A program made the translations under genes and the position numbers. Of a stretch of 64,000 nucleotides of DNA, positions 34,080-42,518 are shown piece by piece (positions within the stretch are counted from its first letter, which is position 1; each line of letters opens with the position of its first letter). The DNA comes from Streptomyces sp. AJS327 (GTDB taxonomy: Bacteria > Actinomycetota > Actinomycetes > Streptomycetales > Streptomycetaceae), in the NCBI RefSeq assembly GCF_013450295.1, contig NZ_SKBR01000005.1:1-64000 (forward strand), given 5' to 3'. The notes under the pieces are model-generated. The model searched no databases, was not told where the DNA came from, and worked only from the letters and a program-made list of their open reading frames with translations.

Positions 34080-35546
34080 GTGCCATCGAATCCCTCTTCG
34101 CCCCCACGGGTCGCCGTTCTCGCGGATTCCGACACCCGGTGGAAATGGGGTGCGCTCACGGCCCACCGGCTGCTTCCCGGAGCCCGGATCGACGGGCTGC
34201 TCCTGCGCGGCCGGGCCACCCCCACGCCACGTCAGCTGGCCGAGGTCGGCGTGCCCACGCACAGCCTGCGCGAGGTCACCGGCGCGGAGTTCATCCGGTC
34301 CGCCGCCACCCGGGAGCGGTACGACGTGCTGGTGCTCGGCTGCGTCGGCGGCGCCGTGGCGGCGATGCTGCACGGACTGTCCCGGGCCGCGCTCGACACC
34401 CCCCAGGCCGCGCGGCCCGCCCCCGGACAGCGGGGCCCGCGCCCCGAGACGGATCCCGTCGGGGCGAACCACCCGTCGGACATGGCCGGTTGGGACGAGT
34501 GTCCGGCCGGGACGCCCCGTCCGGTGACGGTAACCGGCTACGTCGGGGTGGTCTACGAGAAGCTGTCGGACGGACTGCTGCTGCGGCACGGCGCCGATGT
34601 GGTGCTGGCCAACTCCCGTGCGGACGCGGAGCGTTTCCGCGCCGTCTACCGGGGCGTGGGCGCCGACAGCGACAGCGTCGTGGAGTGCGCGCTGCCCTTC
34701 CTCGACTCCGGGGCCGTTACCGGGACCCAAGCGGAAGCCCAACGAGACGCTGTACGACGGCCGTTCACCGTCGTCTTCGCCGTCCAGCCCTCGGTGCCCG
34801 CCGGACGCGCGGACCGCGCCTACCTGCTCGACCGGGCGGCCCGGCACGCCCGCGCCCACCCGGACCGGGAGGTCCTGGTCAAGCTGCGCAGCAGGCCGGG
34901 CGAGCACACCACGCACCTGGAGGACGAGCCCTACCAGCGGCTCGCGCGCCGCCTCCCCGGCGGCCTCCCCACCAACTGCCGCCTGGTGTACGGGCGGATG
35001 GACGAGGTGCTGGACCGGTCCGACCTGCTGGTGACCGTCAGCTCGACCGCGGCCCTGGAGTCGCTGCACCGGGGCATCCCCACCGCCGTCCTCACCGACC
35101 TCGGGGTCCGGGAGGCGCTGGGCAACCACTACTTCATCGGCTCCGGCTGCCTCGTCTCCTGGGACCAACTCGACGCGGGTGACCTGCCGGTGGCCGACGC
35201 CGACTGGGCGTCCCGGCACGGCGCGCGCCCCGGCGGCGACTCCGCGCACGCCTTCGACGCGGCGGCCGAGCGGGTGACGCGCCTGCTGGCCCGCCCCGAA
35301 CTACCCCCGCCCGCCCCGTACTACACGCCCCGCACCGCTCCCGGGTACCTGCCCGGAGTGCTGACCCGCTACGGCCTCGCACCGGACGGGAGCCTGCCGC
35401 CGTCCCTGCCGGGCGGCCGAACAGCACGTGACGGGGCGGGAGTTCGCCGCGCGGTACGAGGAGCCCTGCGGGACGCCGCACGCGGGGCCTACCGGCACGG
35501 CGTCCAGCGCGTCGCGCCCCTGATCCGGCGGATGGGGGAGCTGTGA
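34080..35546 (+). CDS. DUF6716 putative glycosyltransferase of the nonulosonic acid cluster
   Basis: 488 residues. The N-terminal PRVAVLADSDTRWKWGALTA, YDVLVLGCVGGAVAAMLHGL, TGYVGVVYEKLSDGLLLRHG and late RSDLLVTVSSTAALESLHRG with GIPTAVLTDLGVREALGNHY match the DUF6716 family, whose C-terminal half resembles polysialyltransferase/GT-B donor domains. GTG 34080 follows GGGGAC. It overlaps the CMP-sugar synthetase gene by four bases (GTGA), so it is the first gene of the rightward operon and presumably uses the CMP-sugar made by the next gene. Confidence 0.8.
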   Translation: MPSNPSSPPRVAVLADSDTRWKWGALTAHRLLPGARIDGLLLRGRATPTPRQLAEVGVPTHSLREVTGAEFIRSAATRERYDVLVLGCVGGAVAAMLHGLSRAALDTPQAARPAPGQRGPRPETDPVGANHPSDMAGWDECPAGTPRPVTVTGYVGVVYEKLSDGLLLRHGADVVLANSRADAERFRAVYRGVGADSDSVVECALPFLDSGAVTGTQAEAQRDAVRRPFTVVFAVQPSVPAGRADRAYLLDRAARHARAHPDREVLVKLRSRPGEHTTHLEDEPYQRLARRLPGGLPTNCRLVYGRMDEVLDRSDLLVTVSSTAALESLHRGIPTAVLTDLGVREALGNHYFIGSGCLVSWDQLDAGDLPVADADWASRHGARPGGDSAHAFDAAAERVTRLLARPELPPPAPYYTPRTAPGYLPGVLTRYGLAPDGSLPPSLPGGRTARDGAGVRRAVRGALRDAARGAYRHGVQRVAPLIRRMGEL

Positions 35547-37111
35547 CCAGCCAACAGCGCCGCCTCGCGGCCCCGTTCGACCCCGGACCCACCGCCTCCG
35601 GGCCCACCGTCCCGCCCCCGCACCGCCGTCGAGGAGCCGAGATGCCCGACACCCCCGGAACGCCCGGGACTTCCGGGACACCCCCGTGCCCGGACCGTGG
35701 CCAGCCCGCCGTCGGCTGGCCCCGCCCCGGGGGAGCGGCGGACCCCGACGCGCCCCGGGTGCTCGCGGTGATCCCCGCGCGCGGCGGCTCGAAGGGCGTA
35801 CCCGGCAAGAACCTCGCCGAGGTCGGCGGGGTGCCGCTGGTCGCCCGCGCGGTCCGCGCCTGCCACGCGGCCCGGCGGGTCACCGGGGTCCTGGTATCCA
35901 CCGACGACCCGGCGATCGCCGCCGTGGCGCGCGCCGAGGGCGCCCGGGTGGTGGAGCGGCCAGCGCGCCTCGCGGGCGACCTGGCCACCAGCGAGGCCGC
36001 GGTGCTGCACGCACTGGAGTGGTACGCGACGGAGCTGGCCGAGCCGGTCGACGCGGTACTGCTCGTGCAGTGCACCAGCCCGTTCGTGACGGCGACCGAA
36101 CTGGACGCGGTCGCGGGGGCGTTGGCCGACGGCGCGGACAGCGCACTGACCGTCGCCCCCTTCCACGGCTTCGTCTGGCGCGCCGCCCCCGCGCACGCCA
36201 CCACACCCCCGGACCCCTCCACCCCCGGGAACCGCCGCGACCGTCCAGGCGACCCAGCGCCGGTGAACCGGCCCGCGACACCCACCCGTTCGGCCCCGCT
36301 CACCGGCGGCCACGGGGTCAACCACGACGCGGCGCACCGGCCGAGGCGGCAGGACCGCCCGGAGGACCTGCTGGAGACCGGCGCCGTCTACGGCATGGAC
36401 GCCGCCGGGTTCCGGGCGGCGCGGCACCGCTTCTTCGGCCGCGTCGAGCCAGTCCGCACCGACCCGGCGCGGACGCTGGAGATCGACGATCCGCACGACC
36501 TCGCCCGCGCCCGCGCCCTAGCCCCCCTGCTGGACGCCCAACTCCCCGGCGATGCCGATCGGTCGGGGCAGTACGGCCCCCCAGACGACCCCGTTGACCT
36601 CGGCCGGTCCGGCTCGTCCCACCACCCCGAGGCGCGTCCGCGCCGCGAGGACGTGGACGCGGTGATCCTCGACTTCGACGGTACCCAGACCGACGACCGG
36701 GTCTATCTCGACGCGGACGGACGGGAGTTGGTGGCCGTACACCGGGGGGACGGCCTCGGGATCGCGGCGCTGCGCCGCTCCGGGCTGGAGCTGCTGGTCC
36801 TGTCCACCGAGCAGAACCCGGTCGTCGCCGTGCGGGCCCGGAAGCTCGGCCTCCCGGTGCTGCACGGCGTGGACCGCAAGGACCTCGCGCTCACGCGGTG
36901 GTGCGCGGAGCGCGGTATCCCGCCCGAACGGGTGCTGTACCTCGGGAACGACGTGAACGACCTGCCCTGCCTGCGCCTGGTGGGCTGGCCGGTCGCGGTG
37001 GCCGACGCGCACCGGGTGGTCCGTCGGGCGGCCCGCGCCGTCACCGGGCGGCCCGGCGGGCACGGAGCCGTCCGGGAGGTGGCCTCCTGGGTTCTCGGCG
37101 CCACCCTCTGA
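35543..37111 (+). CDS. CMP-nonulosonate (sialic acid/Kdn) cytidylyltransferase fused to HAD phosphatase
   Basis: 522 residues in two enzymes. Residues about 70-330: acylneuraminate cytidylyltransferase, with VLAVIPARGGSKGVPGKNLA, VLVSTDDPAIAAVARAEG, VDAVLLVQCTSPFVTATELD, ETGAVYGMDAAGF and the closing EIDDPHDLARARAL; an unusual Pro/Arg-rich insertion lies at about residues 215-275. Residues about 370-520: KdsC-like HAD, with nucleophile motif DFDGTQTDD (near residue 376), STEQNPVVAVRARKLGLPVL and LGNDVNDLPCL. The phosphatase could remove the 9-phosphate left by the NeuB-family enzyme before CMP activation. A 70-residue disordered leader follows GTG 35543. Confidence 0.9.
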   Translation: MTSQQRRLAAPFDPGPTASGPTVPPPHRRRGAEMPDTPGTPGTSGTPPCPDRGQPAVGWPRPGGAADPDAPRVLAVIPARGGSKGVPGKNLAEVGGVPLVARAVRACHAARRVTGVLVSTDDPAIAAVARAEGARVVERPARLAGDLATSEAAVLHALEWYATELAEPVDAVLLVQCTSPFVTATELDAVAGALADGADSALTVAPFHGFVWRAAPAHATTPPDPSTPGNRRDRPGDPAPVNRPATPTRSAPLTGGHGVNHDAAHRPRRQDRPEDLLETGAVYGMDAAGFRAARHRFFGRVEPVRTDPARTLEIDDPHDLARARALAPLLDAQLPGDADRSGQYGPPDDPVDLGRSGSSHHPEARPRREDVDAVILDFDGTQTDDRVYLDADGRELVAVHRGDGLGIAALRRSGLELLVLSTEQNPVVAVRARKLGLPVLHGVDRKDLALTRWCAERGIPPERVLYLGNDVNDLPCLRLVGWPVAVADAHRVVRRAARAVTGRPGGHGAVREVASWVLGATL

Positions 37112-37256
37112 CTCCCCGCGCCGGGCCCGCGCCCCGGCACCGCCCTCGCGCCCCCCGGTCCCGACGCCGCGACTCCCCCTCCCCGAAGCCCCGTACGTCG
37201 CCTCCCCGCCGTACGCCCCAACTCCCCATCCCCTGAAGGAAACGAGAGACCAGAAC

Positions 37257-38243
37257 ATGACCAGCCTCAACACCCCTCCCCGTACCGGCGGTTCACGCCT
37301 GCGCGCGCTGGGCGGGCGGATGGTGGGCCCCGGCCGCCCCGTCTACGTCACCGGCGAGATCGGCATCAACCACAACGGCGAGTTGGAGAACGCCTTCGCG
37401 CTGATCGACGCCGCCGCCGAAGCGGGCTGTGACGCCGTGAAGTTCCAGAAGCGCACCCCGGAGATCTGCACGCCCCGCGACCAGTGGGACAAGGAACGGG
37501 ACACCCCCTGGGGCCGGATGACGTACATCGACTACCGGCACCGCGTCGAGTTCGACGAGGAGGGCTACCGGGCGATCGACGCGCACTGCCGGGCGCGCGG
37601 CATCGACTGGTTCGCCTCTCCCTGGGACGTGGAGTCCGTCGCGTTCCTGGAGCGGTTCGACGTGCCCGCGCACAAGGTGGCCTCCGCCTCGCTGACCGAC
37701 GACGAACTGCTGCGCGCCCTGCGGGCCACCGGCCGCACCGTGGTGCTCTCCACCGGTATGTCCACCCCCCGGCAGATCCGGCACGCGGTGGAGGTGCTGG
37801 GCAGCGACAACATCGTGCTCTGCCACGCCACGTCGACGTACCCGGCGAAGGCCGGGGAACTCAACCTCCGGATGATCCACACGCTGCACGCCGAGTACCC
37901 CAACGTGCCCGTCGGCTACAGCGGGCACGAGACCGGGCTCCAGACCACGCTGGCCGCCGTCGCGCTCGGCGCCACCTTCGTGGAGCGGCACATCACGCTG
38001 GACCGCGCGATGTGGGGTTCGGACCAGGCGGCCTCGGTGGAACCCGGGGGCCTCCAGCGGCTGGTGCGGGACATCCGGACCATCGAGGAGTCGCTGGGCG
38101 ACGGCGTCAAGCGGGTCTACGACAGCGAGTTGGCGCCGATGGCCAAGCTGCGCCGGGTCCCCGGAGCGGTCGCCGAGGCCGAGGCCGGGGCGGTGGACGA
38201 CCTGGCCGGACGGGACACCGACCGTGCGCCCGTCACCGCCTGA
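37257..38243 (+). CDS. N-acetylneuraminate/Kdn-9-phosphate synthase family enzyme (NeuB-type, no SAF domain)
   Basis: 328 residues, condensing phosphoenolpyruvate with a hexose or hexose phosphate to a nonulosonic acid. Barrel motifs: YVTGEIGINHNGELENAFAL, CDAVKFQKRTPEI, WFASPWDVESVAFLERF, STGMSTPRQIRHAVE, LCHATSTYPAKAGELNLRMI, VGYSGHETGLQTTLAAVALG and ERHITLDRAMWGSDQAASVE. The C-terminal SAF (antifreeze-like) domain that closes most NeuB active sites is missing; the protein ends soon after the barrel. GAAGGAAACGAG precedes ATG 37257; a 145-bp C-rich gap separates it from the synthetase gene. The product is inferred to be Kdn, since no UDP-GlcNAc epimerase (NeuC) is present. Confidence 0.9.
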   Translation: MTSLNTPPRTGGSRLRALGGRMVGPGRPVYVTGEIGINHNGELENAFALIDAAAEAGCDAVKFQKRTPEICTPRDQWDKERDTPWGRMTYIDYRHRVEFDEEGYRAIDAHCRARGIDWFASPWDVESVAFLERFDVPAHKVASASLTDDELLRALRATGRTVVLSTGMSTPRQIRHAVEVLGSDNIVLCHATSTYPAKAGELNLRMIHTLHAEYPNVPVGYSGHETGLQTTLAAVALGATFVERHITLDRAMWGSDQAASVEPGGLQRLVRDIRTIEESLGDGVKRVYDSELAPMAKLRRVPGAVAEAEAGAVDDLAGRDTDRAPVTA

Positions 38244-38552
38244 CGCGCCGCGGGCGGCGGCCGTGACCGGCGCCCGTGCGCCACGGCCATCCCGCCCGTC
38301 CGGGCACCTGCCCCGGCCGGACGGCGGGGGCGCGGGGGAGCCGGCGGCCGAACAGCTGGCCGGTCGCCCACCCCACCCGTGGGGGTGCTCAACTGCGACC
38401 CGAGCGCCGGGGGTTGACGGGACCGGGCGGTGCGCGGCACCCGCCCGCCCGCGCCCCCGCGCCGGGCCGCGACGGCGACCGGCGGCACCCGGCGCGCGAC
38501 CGGCGCGGCGGGCGGGCCGGACCAGTGGAGAGCGAGCGGCCCGGAGCGGACG
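38244..38552. other. Short intergenic region inside the polymer cluster
   Basis: 309 bp with no gene; Arg/Pro-rich shadow frames only. No terminator was seen, so transcription may continue from the NeuB-type gene into the next transferase gene. Confidence 0.5.
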
Positions 38553-39641
38553 ATGGTGAGGGGGAGCGGAACGGTGGGACGCGCGGAGCACGCCGACGGG
38601 CCCCCGCGTCCGCTGGCGTTCGTCGAGAGCCCCGTCCAGCTGCTGAACACCCTGGAGTGGGCCCACCAGCGCGGGGACCTCCCCGGCGGTCTCACCATCG
38701 CCGTACTGGCCCCCAACGACCCCATGACACGTGGCCAGTTGCGCCGGATGACCGAGTACGTGCGCGACGAGGGACACACCCCGCGCTGGATCGAGGCGCG
38801 GGCCGGACTGACCGCGCCGCCGCGCTGCGTCAGCTCGCTCTACGGCGAACTGCGCGGCAACCCGCACCTGGTGATCGGCGACCCGTTCTCCACCTACGTG
38901 CAGCTGCTGCTGGCTCTCAGCGCCGCCCGACGCGTCACCGTCGTCGACGACGGCAGCGCCACCATGGAGTTCGCCACCCAACTCGCCCACGGGGAACGGC
39001 TGGTGCGCTGGCACCGGGTGGGTTCCGGTGGTGCCCGCGCGGCCCTGTCCGCCCCGCTCGCCCGGCGCGCGCTGCGTCGACTGCGGCCCGAACCGGGCCG
39101 CGACGTCGAGGTGTTCAGCGCGATGCCGGTGGAACCGCCGCCCGGGGTCACCGTCACCGCCAACGAGTTCGCCTGGACCCGGGACCGGTTCGGTCCGCCC
39201 CGGCTGACCCGGGGGACCGACCTGGTCGGCACCTCGCTGGTGGAGACCGGCGTGGTGGACGGCGAACGCTATCTGGAGGCGGTCGCGGAACTCGCCCGAA
39301 CACACGGCGCCACCCGCTACTTCGCGCACCGCCGGGAGAGCGGGGAGAAGCTCCAGCGGATCACCGCGGCCACCGGACTGGAGATCGTCCGCCCCGACCT
39401 GCCGCTCGAACTCGTCGCGCGGCGCGGGCCGATCGGGCGCACCGTCCTCAGCTTCCCCTCCACCGTGGTCCACACGCTGCCGCTGGCGCTGCGCGGTACC
39501 CCGGTCACCGTCGCGGTGCGGGACGTTGACCCGCACTGGCTGACGGACCGGGCCTCCCCACGGGCCGGGGGCTTCCTCTCGGGCGTCACCCGGGCCGCCG
39601 GAGGCGTCCGGCGGCTGCCGTCGGCCTACGGGACGCCCTGA
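38553..39641 (+). CDS. Second polysialyltransferase-like/GT52-like glycosyltransferase
   Basis: About 362 residues. PLAFVESPVQLLNTLEWAHQ, VIGDPFSTYVQLLLALSAAR, VTVVDDGSATMEFATQLAHG, TRYFAHRRESGEKLQRITA and LSFPSTVVHTLPLALRGTPV follow the plan of bacterial sialyl/polysialyltransferases (GT52/POLYST): a GT-B protein with an H-rich donor loop and a late S/T-rich CMP site. It differs from the leftward polysialyltransferase, suggesting separate priming and elongating roles. ATG 38553 has GGAG six bases upstream; GTG 38574 behind GGGGAG is an alternative. It closes the nonulosonic acid cluster. Confidence 0.72.
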   Translation: MVRGSGTVGRAEHADGPPRPLAFVESPVQLLNTLEWAHQRGDLPGGLTIAVLAPNDPMTRGQLRRMTEYVRDEGHTPRWIEARAGLTAPPRCVSSLYGELRGNPHLVIGDPFSTYVQLLLALSAARRVTVVDDGSATMEFATQLAHGERLVRWHRVGSGGARAALSAPLARRALRRLRPEPGRDVEVFSAMPVEPPPGVTVTANEFAWTRDRFGPPRLTRGTDLVGTSLVETGVVDGERYLEAVAELARTHGATRYFAHRRESGEKLQRITAATGLEIVRPDLPLELVARRGPIGRTVLSFPSTVVHTLPLALRGTPVTVAVRDVDPHWLTDRASPRAGGFLSGVTRAAGGVRRLPSAYGTP

Positions 39642-39722
39642 ACGGGACCGGGGGCCCGGAGTGTCCCTCGGAAGCCGTCCGGGACCGCACAGGGCCGCCG
39701 CACGGGGCCGCGGAGGGTAAGC

Positions 39723-39736
39723 GGGTAGGCATACCC
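39723..39736. promoter_or_regulatory. GGGTA-GGCA-TACCC inverted repeat upstream of the amidohydrolase gene
   Basis: A perfect 5-bp inverted repeat with a 4-nt spacer, about 110 nt before the start codon, in an unusually A+T-rich intergenic stretch for this genome. Possible operator; no regulator assigned. Confidence 0.35.
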
Positions 39737-39846
39737 ACACGCCGGGGCGCGCAACCGCCGCACAGCCTAGTTTCACTTCCCCTTTGGGACTGAACTTTGA
39801 AGGAACGGTAGTCAGTTGCGCATCATGGACGCCTAGTCTTCGTTCC

Positions 39847-41133
39847 ATGAACGAACTCCTGTCTCCCGACCCGGAGGTCGCCGTCCCCGCGACCCCCGCC
39901 GGGGAAGCCATCAGCGCCCGCGCCGACCTGCCCGGCGCACTGCCCGACGCGCTGTTTCGCGAGTTAGTCGCCTTCCGTCGTGATCTCCACATGCACCCCG
40001 AGCTGGGCAACCAGGAGTTCCGTACCACCGCGGCGATCAAAGCGAGACTGGAGCAGGCCGGGCTGCGCCCGCACGTTCTGCCGGTCGGCACCGGACTGCT
40101 CTGCGACATCCACCCCGGGCTGGCCGGGGAACCCGCCGAGCCGCCGTCCGGCTCCCGGGGCGTACTCGCGCTGCGCGCCGACATCGACGCGCTGCCCATC
40201 CCGGACACCAAGACGGTGCCCTACCGCTCGACGGTCCCGGAGCGGGCGCACGCCTGCGGCCACGACGTCCACACCACGGCCGTGCTCGGCGCGGGGCTCG
40301 TCCTGGCCGAACTGGCCCGCGCCGGGCGGCTGCCCCGTCCGGTGCGGCTGGTCTTCCAGCCCGCCGAGGAGGTGCTGCCCGGCGGCGCCACGGACGTGAT
40401 CGACGGCGGCGCGCTGGAGGGCGTGGGCCGGATCGTGGCGGTGCACTGCGACCCCCGGGTGGACGCGGGACGCATCGGGCTGCGCGCGGGCCCGATCACC
40501 TCCGCCTGCGACCGGCTGGAGGTGGTGCTGCACGGCGCGGGCGGCCACACCGCCCGTCCGCACCTGACCACGGACCTGGTCACCGCGGCGGCCCGGGTGG
40601 TCACGGACGTCCCGGCGCTGCTCAGCAGGCGGGTGGACGCGCGTGCGGGGCTGGCCGTCACCTGGGGCCGGATCGACGCGGGCCACGCCCCCAACGTCAT
40701 CCCCCAACGCGCCGAGCTGTCGGGCACGTTGCGCTGCCTGTCGATCGCGGAGTGGCGTGAGGCGCCCGACCTGATGCACGCGGCGATCGACGAGGTCGCG
40801 ACGGTGCACCGCGCCAAGTCGGAGATCAGTCACGTACGCGGGGTGCCGCCGGTGGTCAACGAGCCCGGCAGCGTTGACCTGTTGCGTGAGGCGATGACCG
40901 CGCGACGCGGACCGCAGGCGGTGGAACCGACCGAACAGAGCCTTGGCGGGGAGGACTTCTCCTGGTACCTGGAGCACGTCCCCGGCGCGATGGCGCGACT
41001 CGGGGTGCGCCCGCCGGGAGCCCGCCACAGCCGCGACATCCACCAGGGCGACTTCGACGTGGACGAGTCGGCGATCAGGGTGGCGGTGGAGCTGTTCACC
41101 GCGACGGCCCTGCTGGAGGCCGAACGGGGCTGA
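39847..41133 (+). CDS. M20D-type amidohydrolase/aminoacylase
   Basis: 428 residues of the M20 dipeptidase/amidohydrolase family (aminoacylase, hippurate or IAA-amino-acid hydrolase type). Metal-binding and catalytic segments: HMHPELGNQEFRT, RADIDALPI, HACGHDVHTTAVLGAGLVLA, LVFQPAEEVLPGGATD, the dimerisation region GAGGHTARPHLTTD, and SLGGEDFSWYLEHVPGAMAR. It hydrolyses N-acyl or N-carbamoyl amides; the natural substrate is unknown. Codon 40 is TTA (39964-39966), very rare in Streptomyces and read by the bldA tRNA, so expression may be developmental. ATG 39847 has no strong ribosome site. Confidence 0.9.
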   Translation: MNELLSPDPEVAVPATPAGEAISARADLPGALPDALFRELVAFRRDLHMHPELGNQEFRTTAAIKARLEQAGLRPHVLPVGTGLLCDIHPGLAGEPAEPPSGSRGVLALRADIDALPIPDTKTVPYRSTVPERAHACGHDVHTTAVLGAGLVLAELARAGRLPRPVRLVFQPAEEVLPGGATDVIDGGALEGVGRIVAVHCDPRVDAGRIGLRAGPITSACDRLEVVLHGAGGHTARPHLTTDLVTAAARVVTDVPALLSRRVDARAGLAVTWGRIDAGHAPNVIPQRAELSGTLRCLSIAEWREAPDLMHAAIDEVATVHRAKSEISHVRGVPPVVNEPGSVDLLREAMTARRGPQAVEPTEQSLGGEDFSWYLEHVPGAMARLGVRPPGARHSRDIHQGDFDVDESAIRVAVELFTATALLEAERG

Positions 41134-41270
41134 GAGACCGCGGAGTTGGGGCGCCGTGCCCGGGGGAGGGGACGGCGCCGCCGGACGCCGTGGGAGGGGG
41201 CGCAGCGCACCGCCGGGGCGGGCCGCGCGACGAAACGATAACGGCGGGCGGATGAGGCTTCCGCAGGTGT

Positions 41271-41284
41271 TCTACGCGCGTTAA
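41271..41284. promoter_or_regulatory. Nucleoside-regulon palindrome upstream of the BMP lipoprotein gene
   Basis: TCTACGCGCGTTAA: the left 11 bases are identical to the palindrome before add, and the right arm keeps the final A of TCTACGCGCGTAGA. It lies about 63-76 nt before GTG 41347. Confidence 0.6.
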
Positions 41285-41346
41285 TGTCCCGGAGATCCGG
41301 ACACCGCGGCGCGGCGCCGCACGTCGAGCGAAGGGAAGTAGGACCT

Positions 41347-42393
41347 GTGCCCCAGGTCATCAGGACCACCGCTGCCCGAACCGCCGCGGCAGCCGTCACC
41401 AGCACGCTGGTCGCGGTCCTCGCCACAGGTTGCGGGCAGAGCTTCGCTGAGGCCAACAAGTCTAAGGACTCGGGCGTCGGGCTCGCATTCGATATCGGCG
41501 GACGCGACGACCACTCCTTCAACGAGTCCGCCGCGCGCGGGGTCGACGAGGCCGAGAAGAAGCTCGGCGTGAAGGCCAAGATGCTCACCGCCAAGAACGG
41601 CGAGACCGAGGCCGACCGCGAGCAGCGCCTCACCTCCTTCGCGGAGGCGGGCTACGACCCGGTCATCGGCGTCGGCTTCGCCTACAGCCAGTCCGTGCAG
41701 AAGGTCGCCGCGGACTTCCCCGACACCACCTTCGGCGTGGTGGAGGCGGTACCCGAGGGCAAGAACGTCAACGCGATGGTCTTCGCCGAGCACGAGGGTT
41801 CCTACCTCGCCGGGGTGGCCGCCGCGCTGAAGAGCAAGTCGCACAAGGTCGGCTTCATCGGCGGGGTGAACAACGCGCTGATCCAGAAGTTCGAGGCCGG
41901 GTTCGTGCAGGGGGTCAAGGACACCGACCCCAAGGCGAAGATCGTCTCGCAGTACCTCTACCCGAACAACGACAAGGGGTTCAACGATCCCGCCGCCGCG
42001 AAGGCGAAGGCGAACGGCATGCTCGACCGGGGCATCGACGTGATCTACACGGCCGCCGGGCAGTCGGGCGCCGGATCCATCGAGGCCGTCGCCAAGAAGA
42101 AGGGCGCCTGGGCCATCGGGGTCGACTCCGACCAGTACCGCCAGACCGGCCTGCGCAAGTACCGGGACCGGATCCTCACCTCCGTGGTGAAGAACGTCGA
42201 CGTCGCCGTGCTCGACCTGGTCAAGCGGGTGGAGGAGGGGAAGAAGCCGGGCGGTGTGCACACCTACGACGTGCGCCGCGACGGCGTCACCCTGGCCACC
42301 TCCGGCGGGTTCATCGACGACATCAAGGACGAGATCGGCGAGGCCCGGAAGCGCATCGTGGACGGCAAGGTGAAGGTCAAGGAATCCCCGTAG
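41347..42393 (+). CDS. BMP family nucleoside/purine-binding ABC lipoprotein
   Basis: 348 residues. Signal VPQVIRTTAARTAAAAVTST followed by lipobox LATGC. The BMP/PnrA fold is seen in GVGLAFDIGGRDDHSFNESA, LTSFAEAGYDPVIGVGFAYS, FAEHEGSYLAGVAAALKSKS, KVGFIGGVNNALIQKFEAGF, VIYTAAGQSGAGSIEAVAKK and AIGVDSDQYRQTGL. These proteins bind nucleosides for import. GTG 41347 follows AGTAGGAC; ATG 41284 would add 21 residues before the signal and is less likely. It is the first gene of an ABC-cdd operon. Confidence 0.92.
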   Translation: MPQVIRTTAARTAAAAVTSTLVAVLATGCGQSFAEANKSKDSGVGLAFDIGGRDDHSFNESAARGVDEAEKKLGVKAKMLTAKNGETEADREQRLTSFAEAGYDPVIGVGFAYSQSVQKVAADFPDTTFGVVEAVPEGKNVNAMVFAEHEGSYLAGVAAALKSKSHKVGFIGGVNNALIQKFEAGFVQGVKDTDPKAKIVSQYLYPNNDKGFNDPAAAKAKANGMLDRGIDVIYTAAGQSGAGSIEAVAKKKGAWAIGVDSDQYRQTGLRKYRDRILTSVVKNVDVAVLDLVKRVEEGKKPGGVHTYDVRRDGVTLATSGGFIDDIKDEIGEARKRIVDGKVKVKESP

Positions 42394-42518
42394 CCGCGGC
42401 GGCGCCGCGCCCGGACCCGCTCCGGACCCGCGCCGCGCCACCGGCGGGGCCGCCCGGCGACACCGCCGGGCTCCGCTCTCGCCATCCCCAGCCCGCCCCT
42501 CCGCCCTGAGGAGTCGTC

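Noticed and set aside
37293..40211. A 972-codon minus-strand open frame
   Set aside because: It lies antisense to the NeuB-type, transferase and amidohydrolase genes and has no protein-like composition.
41284..41346. BMP lipoprotein starting at ATG 41284
   Set aside because: It would put 21 polar residues before the signal peptide; GTG 41347 gives a normal lipoprotein signal and has AGGAC upstream.
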